The position numbers and the translations under genes are program-made. Below are positions 52,981 to 64,000 of a DNA stretch of 64,000 bases, piece after piece. This stretch comes from Arabidopsis thaliana. Its lineage: Eukaryota > Streptophyta > Magnoliopsida > Brassicales > Brassicaceae. How positions within the stretch are numbered: the stretch's first letter is position 1; every line of letters begins with the position of its first letter. The notes beneath the pieces were generated by a model. It made no database searches. It was not told the origin of the DNA and saw nothing but the letters and a program-made list of their open reading frames with translations. The stretch lies in NCBI RefSeq assembly GCF_000001735.4, contig NC_003076.8, forward strand, positions 3,720,001 to 3,784,000. The letters are read 5' to 3'.

Positions 52981-55900
52981 ATGGATTTCATGAAGGTCTT
53001 CGATCAAACTGTTCGAGAGATGTGGGTTTTCCGTTTTCTCTATCGATCCAAATCCGTAGATCTTTGGTTTTATATATTTTTTCGATTGATCTCGATTCGT
53101 TTTCAATTACAGAAAAAGGGAGGTGAATCTGAAAGTTTTGAAGGTCCCTGAGATGGAGCAAAAGGTGAATTTATTTGATTCGTATCCATATGTGCAAATT
53201 GTATCCATGATTACTAGGCAAAATGATCGAAAACTTTCTATAGATTTAGCTATTGCACGAAAATAAAAATTGCTAGATCGAAAATCGACACTAATCCTGA
53301 ATATTTGAGCTGGATTTGTTATGTTTCTGTGTTCGGATGCTGAGTTTCTTCACAGTTGCTATTTCCTAGAGATTAGATCCATCTTTGGGACTCACAAATA
53401 TCGAGTTCATATTTCTATAGAAGATAAGCTTGAGCCGTCATGTAAACTTAAATTGGCGGCAATGTTTCATGGATTTTGAGTTTGATCATCTCTTCAAATT
53501 CAGTATTATGTGATACCCTTTCATAATTATATATGGCTATGTTTAGTACAGGTATTGGATGCTACAGATAATGAGCCTTGGGGTCCCCATGGTACTGCAT
53601 TGGCAGAGATAGCTCAGGCCACGAAGAAATTGTAATCTCTGGCTTCATTTTCGTGATTCTACTTGGAAATATTTTTTTGATTTGCTATTGCTTAACATGT
53701 GCACTTGCCATATGTTTAGCTCGGAGTGCCAGATGGTTATGAGTGTTTTGTGGACTAGACTAAGTGAGACAGGAAAAGATTGGCGATATGTCTACAAGGT
53801 GAGTATCTTCTTGACGTTTTCCTACTGTATTTGGAAGTTTATAGTTTTGTTGTGTCCTGAGGTTTTTCTATTTCATTTCCTGCCAGGCATTGGCTGTTAT
53901 TGATTATCTGATTTCGAATGGATCAGAACGAGCGGTTGATGAGATTATTGAGCATACTTACCAAATATCTGTCAGTTTATTTCTCTTTACATATTGATAT
54001 GCAGTTCTCTCTAAGATTGTGTTTTTTTTACTGACTAGATCTTTGTCATCCATGTAGTCACTCACAAGTTTTGAGTATGTTGAACCAAATGGGAAAGATG
54101 TGGGAATCAACGTGAGAAAGAAGGCGGAAAACATAGTCGCTCTTTTAAATAATAAAGAGAAAATCTCAGAAATCAGAGACAAAGCAGTAGCAAATCGTAA
54201 CAAGTTAGTTTTTACACAAGTGGAAATAATTGGTCTGACCGTTCTTCTTTCTACTTTGCCTTAAATCGTTTTTTTCTGCCTCCAATTAGGTATGTTGGCC
54301 TCTCATCAACGGGAATAACATATAAATCTGGTTCCTCAGCTTCATTTGGTGGTAGTTTTCAAAGTGGTTCAAGCAATTTTGACAGCTACAAGGATAGAGA
54401 TTCCAGAGAAGACAAGAATGACTACGAGTCTTTTCAAAAGTCAAGACGTGGTGTTAAAACTGAGGAGCAAAGCTACACTTCTAAGAAGAGTTTTTCACGC
54501 TATGGCAGGTTTATGTCAACCCCATTCATTTTCTGATGTTCGTTACATATTTTGGGTAGACTATGGGAGTTTTCTTTTCCAAAAGAGGCTGCTTGTTTGC
54601 TTTTCTTTTCTTATTTCTGGTTTGGTTTATGACTCATTAGTCTCATTTTGTGTACCATTTTTCTGATGTCGAGTAAATTAATCGTGCAATCTTGCTCACT
54701 CGATTCCAATTCTGAATGTGCAGCACGGACCATGACAATCTATCCAGTGGTAAAAAGTCACCCGATTCTGCCAAACATAGGTCATATGTATCTGCAGCTC
54801 CTTCAAACAACGATGATGATTTTGATGATTTTGATCCACGGGGAACTTCCAGTAATAGTATGTTTCTCTCTACGACTGCTGAGTTTGCAGATTGTTTATC
54901 ATTCATTCGGGAGAAAGTTGGTTTGATAAACATGTATTTATGATAGACATATGTGCATGTCTTACCTGTATGGTTTTTATTTTTGGCAGAGCCATCCACA
55001 GGCAGTGCCAACCAAGTGGACCTTTTTGGAGGAGATCTGATTGGTGACTTCTTGGATTCTGGGCCAACAGAAACATCTTCCACCAACAACAACGAGAACT
55101 TTCAAGAGGCGGACTTGTTTGCTGATGCAGCTTTTGTATCAGCCTCGGCTCAGGGAGCTGAATTTGGGTCACAGACACAGGTGGTGACTTCTTTCATCTA
55201 AGCTAGTATGCAGCTTTTAACAATGGAAAATTCCCTTATTAACTGTCCAGTTATGTGATGCAATTTCTCGCTAATTGACAAAAACGTTTGTCTGTTGAAG
55301 TCGTTCTTTACACCTCACAATTACTTGTGCTGTTGAATCGTTGACTGATGTGTTTCCGCATTTCTGTTTCTACAGAAACAAGTTGATCTTTTCTCTGCGT
55401 CTGAACCTTCTGTCACAGTTTCTTCAGCTCCTCCGACGGTTGATCTCTTTGCATCTTCTGAATCAGTTGTAAGCCCAGAAGCCAAGATATCAATACCTGA
55501 GTCTATGGCTACTCCCAACATTGTTGACCCATTTGCTGCAGTTCCTATGGATAATTTTGATGGATCAGATCCTTTTGGTGCCTTCACTTCCCACTCGGCT
55601 TCAGTTTCTACAGGTCCACAAGCTCCAAGTGTACATGGGAGTGCAACAAACACCACAAGCCCGCTGTCTTTCGCAGACTCGAAGCCACAACATTTGCAAA
55701 AGAAAGATCCTTTCCAGGTGAAATCAGGAATTTGGGCAGATTCGCTGAGCCGTGGACTGATTGATCTCAATATAACTGCTCGTAAGTCGTTACTTCCTCT
55801 TCTATCGAGAACTCTCTCATTTGATCTGCACTATAAGAAAAAAATGTTTTATTTTCTCATTAGATGCAGTCAAACCCAAAAGGTATAGTTGTTCGATTAC

Positions 55901-56316
55901 ATTCCAACTATTTTTCAAACAGTACATTCTACAAATCAAAATTCTTAGCTCACATAAAGTTCCAGTACCATGTAGCTTGTTTGCATGGTGTCACGACAAA
56001 GAAATTGTTGGGTTTTAGTTTCTAAGTTCGATTTTAGTCCTGATTATTATTTTCCCTGTAACCAGCCAAAAAAGCTTCTCTAGCTGATGTGGGTGTTGTG
56101 GGGGATCTGAGCAATGAAGATGGGAACAAAGCATCTGCTGCATCGTACTACTCAGGCTGGTCCATGGGTGCAGGATCCGGGCTTGGTAAAACTGGCCTAT
56201 ACAGTACACAGCAGCAGCAGCAACAACAACAACAACAACAAGCACCTGATATCTCAGACGATTTCTTCTCCAGCCTCAGTAACCAAAGGTACCAATCTGG
56301 TGGCTTTAAGCAGTGA
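52981..56316 (+). CDS. EPSIN1: Epsin-type clathrin adaptor with ENTH domain
   Basis: Eleven exons (52981-53021, 53113-53164, 53552-53631, 53720-53798, 53887-53970, 54058-54203, 54290-54508, 54724-54857, 54990-55180, 55376-55781, 56066-56316) give 560 residues. The ENTH domain fills about residues 1-160 ([57 protein letters not shown]) and binds phosphoinositides. The tail is disordered and carries adaptor and clathrin motifs: VDLF three times ([24 protein letters not shown]), DPF repeats (DPFAAV, DPFGAF, DPFQVK), a clathrin-box-like LIDLNI, and a run of eleven Gln before [10 protein letters not shown]. Epsins connect cargo, adaptors and clathrin. The length fits EPSIN1 (At5g11710), known from vacuolar sorting with VSR1, VTI11 and AP-1. 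Antisense open frames over it are shadows. Confidence 0.96.
56208..56240 (+). repeat. CAG/CAA repeat coding for polyglutamine in EPSIN1
   Basis: Four CAG followed by seven CAA codons encode eleven glutamines. The two codon types lie in separate blocks, which suggests expansion of each by slippage. Confidence 0.85.
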
Positions 56317-56839
56317 AATTGTCTGTGATTTGGTGTTGAGATGAAAAGGCATATCAAGTTTGATTCTACATTCCATACTGGAAATGTAAGTTTTTTTAAT
56401 GGGTTTGTTGTTCTTGCACTTCATTCATGGGACAATCTGGTCGGTGACTGATGTGCCATTGTTGTTGTGGCGTTTACTTTGGGTTTAAATGAGAGAGAGA
56501 AGAATTGTCTTTATGTTTTTTTTGATAAGAGAGTACTTTTATTATTGGTTTAAAGTTTCGATTTGTTCATAGAACAAAAGTATATGTATCTCTTCCCACT
56601 CAACAAATATTTTTTTTATCGCGTGTGATTCTTAATCCGAAAGAGACTCCAACTTTCTTCTCAGTTGTTTTATTCACATTCATATTGACCAAGTTCATTC
56701 TTAGTGATTATGTTAACACTAATCTTATCTTACACAATTTAGTTCTCCGGTCACGAATGATTAAAATATAGAATAGTCTTATCTACAAAGAAAATGAGTA
56801 GTTGTGACAAAAAAAAATAGTCCAACACCAAAATAAAAA
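56317..56839. other. EPSIN1 3' UTR and GH31 promoter
   Basis: A tandem spacer of about 520 bp. It is AT-rich, has no supported reading frame and no clear TATA box. Confidence 0.5.
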
Positions 56840-59800
56840 ATGTCATCTCTTCACTGGTTTCCCAATATCTTCATCGTTGTCGTCGTCTTCTTCTCCTTGA
56901 GAAGTTCACAAGTTGTACTAGAAGAAGAAGAATCCACAGTCGTTGGATACGGCTACGTCGTTAGATCAGTGGGCGTTGATTCTAACCGGCAAGTTTTGAC
57001 GGCGAAGCTTGATCTGATAAAACCATCGTCCGTTTACGCACCAGATATTAAATCGCTTAATCTTCATGTCAGGTCATTATAATCTCCTCTCTCAAACCAA
57101 TCTCCAAAAAAACTAAATTTAGCAAGTTTTTCAAACTAATTTAAAATGTGCGATTATATAGGAAAGTTTTCGCCATTATGATTATGTATATATATGTGCA
57201 GCTTGGAGACAAGTGAGCGTTTGAGAATCAGAATCACAGACTCTAGTCAACAAAGATGGGAGATACCGGAAACCGTTATTCCTCGTGCCGGAAACCACTC
57301 TCCTCGCCGTTTCTCAACGGAGGAAGACGGAGGAAACTCTCCGGAGAACAATTTCTTAGCAGATCCCTCATCGGACTTGGTTTTCACTCTCCACAACACG
57401 ACGCCGTTTGGTTTCTCCGTCTCCCGACGTTCCTCCGGCGATATCCTCTTCGACACATCGCCGGATTCATCAGATTCAAACACTTACTTCATCTTCAAAG
57501 ACCAATTCCTTCAACTATCATCCGCGTTACCGGAAAACAGATCGAATCTGTACGGAATCGGAGAGCACACGAAGCGATCGTTCAGGCTAATTCCCGGTGA
57601 GACCATGACTTTGTGGAACGCCGACATCGGCAGCGAAAATCCGGATGTCAACCTTTACGGATCGCACCCGTTTTACATGGATGTAAGAGGATCAAAGGGA
57701 AACGAGGAAGCAGGGACGACTCATGGGGTTCTCTTGCTGAACAGCAATGGAATGGATGTGAAGTATGAAGGACATCGGATAACTTACAATGTGATTGGAG
57801 GCGTCATTGATCTCTATGTGTTCGCGGGACCATCGCCGGAGATGGTCATGAATCAGTACACTGAGCTTATTGGAAGACCTGCCCCTATGCCTTACTGGTC
57901 ATTTGGTAAGAGACATTGCTCTGTTCATTTTGTTTGCTTAAAGTTTAGTCCATAGCATTATGAGATCATATACTTGTTTGTGTGAACTGAGATGTGTGTT
58001 TTGCTTTGATTTTGTGAAGGATTTCACCAATGTAGATATGGGTACAAGAATGTATCAGACCTTGAATATGTAGTTGATGGATATGCAAAAGCTGGAATAC
58101 CTCTTGAGGTGATGTGGACTGACATTGATTACATGGATGGGTACAAAGACTTCACTTTGGATCCTGTAAATTTCCCGGAGGACAAGATGCAATCATTTGT
58201 CGATACACTTCACAAGAATGGTCAGAAATACGTGCTGATCTTGGATCCCGGTAAACATTCGTATACTATCTCTAGTCTCTAGTGTCTTCATCAATTTGAT
58301 TCAAGCCATTAATTCTATAGGTATTGGTGTGGATAGCTCTTATGGGACATATAATAGAGGAATGGAAGCTGATGTTTTCATAAAAAGAAATGGTGAGCCT
58401 TATCTTGGTGAGGTTTGGCCCGGAAAAGTATACTTCCCCGACTTCTTGAATCCAGCTGCTGCAACTTTCTGGAGCAACGAAATCAAGATGTTCCAGGAGA
58501 TTCTCCCTTTGGATGGTCTGTGGATTGACATGAATGAGTTATCAAATTTCATAACTTCGCCTCTATCCTCTGGATCTTCACTCGATGATCCTCCTTACAA
58601 GATCAACAATTCAGGGGATAAAAGGCCGATAAACAATAAGACAGTACCCGCAACATCTATCCATTTTGGAAACATTAGTGAATACGATGCGCATAACTTG
58701 TATGGGCTCTTGGAAGCTAAAGCCACTCACCAAGCTGTGGTGGATATAACGGGAAAGAGACCGTTTATTTTGTCAAGATCCACGTTTGTAAGCTCGGGGA
58801 AATACACGGCTCACTGGACTGGTGATAATGCTGCAAAATGGGAGGATTTGGCTTACTCAATCCCCGGAATCCTCAACTTTGGCCTGTTTGGGATTCCAAT
58901 GGTTGGAGCTGATATTTGCGGTTTCTCACATGATACCACCGAGGAATTATGCCGTCGATGGATCCAGGTAGAGTGATTAATTCTCAGACATAACCTGTAG
59001 ATTTCTTCATGAGTTCATGATCTAACTCTGGATCTTAGATTATCAGCTTGGAGCTTTTTACCCTTTTGCAAGAGACCATTCGTCCCTTGGTACCGCCAGA
59101 CAAGAACTATACCTCTGGGATTCAGTTGCTTCTTCTGCAAGAAAGGTTCTCGGCCTCAGAATGAGACTGCTCCCACATCTCTACACATTGATGTATGAGG
59201 CTCATGTCAGCGGCAACCCAATCGCGCGCCCGCTCTTCTTCTCATTTCCTCAAGACACTAAAACCTATGAGATTGATTCCCAGTTCTTGATTGGTAAAAG
59301 CATAATGGTTTCTCCAGCGCTGAAGCAAGGGGCGGTAGCAGTGGATGCATATTTCCCTGCTGGAAATTGGTTCGATCTTTTTAACTATTCCTTTGCCGTT
59401 GGTGGAGATTCTGGCAAGCACGTTAGACTTGATACTCCCGCTGATCACGTCAACGTTCATGTTCGAGAAGGTAAATAGTATATTCTTTGATAGCCAGTTT
59501 TTAATAGCCAGAGTTGAGCTTGAACCGCGTGATTTTGGTTTAACATTGTGAATAGGTAGCATTGTGGCTATGCAAGGAGAGGCATTGACGACTAGGGACG
59601 CCAGAAAGACACCGTATCAGCTTCTAGTTGTAGCCAGCCGGCTTGAGAACATCTCCGGCGAACTGTTTCTTGATGACGGAGAAAATTTACGGATGGGAGC
59701 TGGAGGAGGAAACCGTGATTGGACCCTTGTTAAGTTCCGGTGCTATGTGACCGGAAAATCCGTTGTACTGAGATCAGAAGTGGTGAACCCAGAGTATGCG

Positions 59801-60025
59801 TCGAAAATGAAATGGAGCATCGGGAAAGTGACGTTTGTTGGGTTCGAGAACGTGGAGAACGTGAAAACGTACGAGGTTAGGACAAGTGAGAGATTGAGGA
59901 GTCCTAGAATCTCTCTTATAAAGACGGTTTCGGACAATGATGATCCGAGGTTTCTAAGTGTGGAGGTTTCTAAACTGTCGTTACTTGTTGGGAAGAAGTT
60001 CGAAATGAGACTGAGATTGACTTGA
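56840..60025 (+). CDS. Glycoside hydrolase family 31 alpha-glucosidase/alpha-xylosidase, secreted
   Basis: Six exons (56840-57072, 57202-57905, 58020-58250, 58321-58967, 59047-59470, 59556-60025) give 902 residues. The start at 56840 gives a signal peptide ([14 protein letters not shown]), so the enzyme is apoplastic or vacuolar. An N-terminal beta domain precedes the GH31 barrel. Conserved blocks are [25 protein letters not shown] (formed across an intron), the nucleophile motif [11 protein letters not shown] with Asp459, and the acid/base motif [10 protein letters not shown] with Asp558; [11 protein letters not shown] follows. GH31 plant enzymes release glucose from maltose or starch, or xylose from xyloglucan. 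Sequence alone does not decide; the order fits At5g11720 (from memory), annotated as alpha-glucosidase-like. The three final exons hold C-terminal beta domains. Confidence 0.95.
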
Positions 60026-60962
60026 AGAAGTATATAAAGTATAAAACAATATTGATGGGAAATTGTGGATGCTTAATGAATAAGGAGTGAAGAAGAACAT
60101 TTAGTAAAGAAAAGATTTCATGATTTTTATAAACTCCAAATCACATAGATTTGATTTTTTTTTTTTCTATTTTTGAGAAACAAATGTGACACAATTAATA
60201 CTAGTGGATTAAATTTCTAAATTATGGTCAAATCCTTTATCAATGTAATAAAATTTTAAAGGAAACCAAATCAGAAAGAAAAAAATGAACGTCAGATATG
60301 ATTCCGATATAACCCAAAAAGTCTACGCTACAACAGAGCAGCGGTCTAGTCTAACGCAAAATCCGTTTCGTCGTCTTCCTCGCTTTACTTTTCAATCTCC
60401 TCCTTCTCCATTAATCATCTCTTTCTCTCTCTCACGGATTCGTAAGTTAATCTCAGTGCTTCTCCGTCATCTTCGCATTATTGGTTCTTCCTTTTTCCCT
60501 GTAAGCTCGACACGTGGATTATTCCTCTGCTTTTTTTGTTTTCCCTTTTCGTGAAGATTCGTTTCCTGTATCTCCGTGAAGACTTGATGGAGTTAGTTTC
60601 TTAAAGTAGCTCCTTCTTAGATCCGAGTTTCGATTTGCTTCACTGGTGAAGAATTAGTGATTGATTCAACTAGATACTATCGATTTCGTTGGATTTGTAC
60701 TGAAAACTTGGCTGATTTTGTTGATTCTGTCTTGCTGGTGAAGTCTCAAGCTACTTCGTGATTAGAGGAGGAGATCTGGATTTCTAGTTTTAGCAATTCA
60801 TTTGACTTCCGAGTTTTCCAGAATCATTGAAGTGTTAGGCTTACTTGATTCAGATTCAGAACATAGCTTTAGATAACGTTAGAAGCAGAATCAGAATCTG
60901 CAAATCGGCTCTTTAGATTGCTGCTACTAGAAATTTGAAATTAGCTTTTGGTAGTGTTAAGG
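60026..60962. other. Intergenic and long 5' leader of the GT14 gene
   Basis: 3' UTR of the GH31 gene, then a promoter. From about 60330 the sequence becomes pyrimidine-rich (TCTCCTCCTTCTCC) and leader-like up to the ATG at 60963, giving a 5' UTR of perhaps 500-600 bp that may include an intron. A tiny upstream ORF of five codons starts at 60587. The open frame at 60285-60554 is not supported as a gene. Confidence 0.5.
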
Positions 60963-62473
60963 ATGCAGAATAGGATTGTACAGTTGGAAGAAGGAAAAGA
61001 AAATGGAATCACAGTTCGATCAGGGCATTATAAAGGATTTCCATCGAAACTGCTACTTCTGCTAGGGTTGTTTCTTACATTTTCTGTTACTGTCTTCATC
61101 ATTAGTGTATCTACTATCAAGTATACTGGAATACAAAGTGTAGTAACCACAGTCACTTCAAGCTTTGTGCCATGCCGTGAGGGGGAACCGAATAGTTTGA
61201 GTAAATGGATACAACCTCCTGCGGTTTTGATGCATAACATGAGCGATGAAGAGCTTCTTTGGCGTGCTTCTTTTTGGCCTCGTAGAAAAGAATATCCGTT
61301 TAAACGGGTTCCAAAGGTTGCGTTTATGTTCTTGACTAAAGGCCCCTTACCGCTTGCTTCGCTTTGGGAGAGGTTCTTGAAGGGTCACAAAGGGCTTTAC
61401 TCGGTTTACCTTCATCCACACCCTTCTTTTACAGCCAAGTTTCCAGCTAGCTCTGTTTTCCACCGGAGGCAAATTCCAAGCCAGGTCTGCTTCTGCTTCT
61501 TCTAATCATCTTTCTGTTTCATTGACACCAATTACATATAGTATGAGAAAATGAATCTCTTGGATCAAATTTGGTTTCTTTAGAAGCCTTTTTGGCATAT
61601 TGCCTTGACAGCCTTGTCAGATGTGATGTAGTCATTCCTATTGAAATATAGAACTCTTCATTGAGTGATTCGTTGGGATTACCAGTTGCAATAAGTATCA
61701 GAAAATGTAGCTCTTGAATCAAACTTGGTTTCTTAAGTAGTCTTTTGTTCAAGCAGTTTTTCTGATCACTTCTAAGCTAGTTGGTAATGTAACTTGATTT
61801 GATTGTAATTTGGATCATCTGCATTATTGCGCAGGTTGCAGAATGGGGGAGAATGTCCATGTGCGATGCAGAGAAGCGGCTTCTTGCCAACGCCCTGCTT
61901 GATGTGTCCAACGAATGGTTTGTTCTCGTCTCAGAGTCATGCATTCCACTCTACAACTTCACAACCATTTACAGCTACTTAAGCCGATCAAAACACAGCT
62001 TCATGGGTGCTTTTGATGACCCTGGACCGTTTGGGCGTGGCCGCTACAACGGGAACATGGAACCTGAAGTTCCCCTTACCAAATGGCGAAAAGGGTCTCA
62101 ATGGTTTGAGGTTAACCGGGACCTGGCAGCTACCATTGTCAAAGACACATTGTATTACCCGAAATTCAAAGAGTTCTGCAGGCCTGCTTGCTATGTGGAC
62201 GAGCATTACTTCCCAACAATGTTGACGATTGAGAAACCAACAGTCTTGGCTAACCGGAGCTTGACATGGGTGGACTGGTCGAGGGGCGGTCCCCACCCAG
62301 CTACGTTTGGGCGATCGGACATTACAGAAAACTTCTTTGGAAAAATCTTTGATGGAAGAAACTGCAGTTACAATGGTCGCAACACTTCCATGTGTTATCT
62401 CTTTGCGAGGAAGTTTGCTCCGAGTGCTTTGGAGCCTTTGCTTCACATTGCTCCCAAGATTCTTGGATTTTGA
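60963..62473 (+). CDS. Core-2/I-branching GT14-family glycosyltransferase, type II membrane
   Basis: Two exons, 60963-61484 and 61835-62473, give 386 residues. The ATG at 60963 (MQNRIVQLEEGKEN) is used rather than the preceding GTG or TTG codons in the same frame. One membrane segment (about 28-50, KLLLLLGLFLTFSVTVFIIS) makes a Golgi type II topology. The GT14 domain follows: KVAFMFLTKGPLPLASLWE, YSVYLHPH, WGRMSMCDAEKRLLANAL, NEWFVLVSESCIPLYN, GSQWFEVNRDLA, CYVDEHYFPTML and RSLTWVDWSRGGPHP. Plant members of this (DUF266/GT14-like) clade are linked to wall or arabinogalactan glycans; donor and acceptor are unknown. It fits At5g11730 (from memory). The large antisense frame at 61988-62446 is a shadow. 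Confidence 0.94.
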
Positions 62474-64000
62474 GTAGTTTAGTTATGTCTCTGAAGTCTG
62501 AACCTCTTGACATCAAATATTTTATTTTGTTTGTTGTGATACTAGTTTGGAAGAAATGAGATTTTAGTAGAGAGAACTAGGTTGCACGACAGGATAGTCA
62601 TATGTAAACTTTATATTTCAAAGAATTACTATGCATAGATCAAATAGTCTTCTACTCTTTGGGACTATCTTTTCAGATGCATTATTGAATCACAAATTTG
62701 TTTTCTTTTTTCCTATTGTTGTGCCTTGATTTTCAGTCTTAAATCCCTCGAGGCTTTGACCCTTGTGCCTAAACTGTGTTTTTGTGTCTCTTAACCCATT
62801 TTCTTTGATTGTAGCAAGTTAGAAAATATGATTTGATTGTAACCAAGTTAAAATAACAGATCGTGTTTTATGTTAGTTCTATAGTGTCCTTGTTGCTAAC
62901 TCGTTTTCTTTTATTCTAACAAGTTAGAAAGACGAACAAACTTTTCTTAACATAGACTATATTACATAAACTAGAATTGGTACATTGTTTACCGACCTGG
63001 AAGCCAAAAAAGGAAAGAACTTGCTTACCGACCAAGATTTTGGTGCTTTGAATGTGAAAGACCAATAAACTAAATGACAATGGGAACACAAACATAGCCA
63101 GGTGGAGACACACTTTTACACCTAATCGAAGTTTCTCGAAGCCCTCAAGAGCCTGCCAACGTCTACCATCTGTCTTTTTTTTTTGCTCTCTTTTCAAAAA
63201 TCAATAACGTTATTCTTTTTTGGCAATTCAATAAAGTATGTGAAAAAGATTCATTTGAGGTAAAGAAGTTTTCAATTTCATTATCCTAGAATATGTTTTA
63301 TAGGAATAGGATATAAAGAAATTCCACAAAATCCACCTTTAAAAAAAAAAACTAATAATGAAAGTGTTTTCATTTACTTTCTTAAAACTGACTTTCCTAT
63401 TAAGTAGAGGAGAAATTTGCACCCATTCAACTAAATTGTGTCACATTTTCTCTCAAAATTAAAACAAAAACAAATCTATATGTATTTAAATGCGATTTAT
63501 AGTTATTGAGAAACAAAGCAATTTTGTAAAACTATCATAAGCATTAATATAAATAAAATAAATATAATTGTCCTAATCAACTCAAATTAATTGTTGAAAA
63601 AATGTTTTTTTCTTAATGTCCACAGTTTTTCTTATATTTAATGTTTTCAATATCATTTCAATCTTCTATAGTTCCAATAAAATAAAATAAAAGATGAGTA
63701 TAATCCATTCTTCTTAAATTTGCTTTTTCATTTTAAAAACAACATAGCTTCGAGAAATCAAAGACTAGGCTTTTTTTCTCAACAAACGTCGACGTATTTG
63801 AAAAAGCTCATTTTAACATTAGCCGTTACACGAACCATGTGCAAAAGAAATGGTCCCCACTCCCAACAAATACAAGTCTGCGCATCTTGGCCGTTTCCTT
63901 CACGGAACCGCGTTGCCGTGACTGTTAAAAAAAAAATAGACAGCTCATCAAATTCTTCACGCGCCAACACAACAGACCGTTGTGCCTTTTTATCTCAGCG
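62474..64000. other. 3' UTR and downstream spacer
   Basis: 3' UTR of the GT14 gene, then AT-rich DNA to the window edge. Minus-strand open frames at 62916-63197 and 63779-63970 have no recognised domain. No gene is supported up to 64000. Confidence 0.5.

Noticed and set aside
54643..55770. Two 149-codon minus-strand frames inside EPSIN1 (54643-55092, 55321-55770)
   Set aside because: Both span exon-intron borders of the well-supported epsin gene and have no recognised domain.
61988..62446. 152-codon antisense open frame over the GT14 gene
   Set aside because: It is the shadow of a strongly conserved GC-rich exon; it has no own start context, domain or splice logic.

Overview
This is a plant nuclear window, almost certainly from Arabidopsis thaliana or a very close relative. 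The genes are compact, with short AT-rich GT-AG introns of about 75-400 bp, and coding exons are clearly more GC-rich than the spacers. The gene order matches, from memory, the top arm of chromosome 5 around loci At5g11580 to At5g11730. Locus names and symbols are recalled, not searched. Exon borders were read by eye from splice sites and by checking that each join keeps the reading frame. Most models close to the residue count I recall for the family member.

Layout. 1-1125 (+): 3' part of an RCC1-repeat gene. 1126-7710: AT-rich spacer without a supported gene. 7789-8499 (-): intronless AP2/ERF factor (TINY2). 8500-13814: second long AT-rich spacer. 13815-15015 (-): small Lys/Asp-rich protein. 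15569-17952 (-): exostosin-type glycosyltransferase. 18456-18688: Harbinger-like MITE. 19076-20127 (-): SWIM plus RING protein, head-to-head with 20545-21529 (+), a small mitochondrial-type protein (NOXY2). 22008-23703 (+): TMX2-like thioredoxin-fold membrane protein. 25069-26816 (+): monoacylglycerol-lipase-like hydrolase. 27984-30317 (+): neprosin/DUF239 gene with a suspicious 5' end. 30318-34455: repeat-bearing spacer. 34456-38040 (+): NADP-malic enzyme 2, 19 exons. 39463-40634 (+): WBP2/GRAM-like protein. 41759-42160 (+): TIM17-type translocase subunit. 43203-51123 (-): very large glycine-rich membrane protein, 20 coding exons. 52981-56316 (+): EPSIN1. 56840-60025 (+): GH31 alpha-glucosidase/xylosidase. 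60963-62473 (+): core-2/I-branching (GT14) glycosyltransferase. 62474-64000: spacer.

There is no operon logic; these are independent nuclear genes. Loose themes are Golgi and cell-wall glycan work (exostosin, GH31, GT14), vesicle traffic (epsin), mitochondrial import or signalling (TIM17, NOXY2) and cytosolic NADPH/malate metabolism.

No CRISPR array, rRNA, tRNA, phage or complete autonomous transposon was recognised. The most interesting items are the uncharacterised 1,433-residue glycine-rich membrane protein, the neprosin gene whose signal-peptide exon is out of frame with its start codon, a coding-like remnant between partial duplications in front of NADP-ME2, a TMX2 homologue with an altered active site, and the MITE.
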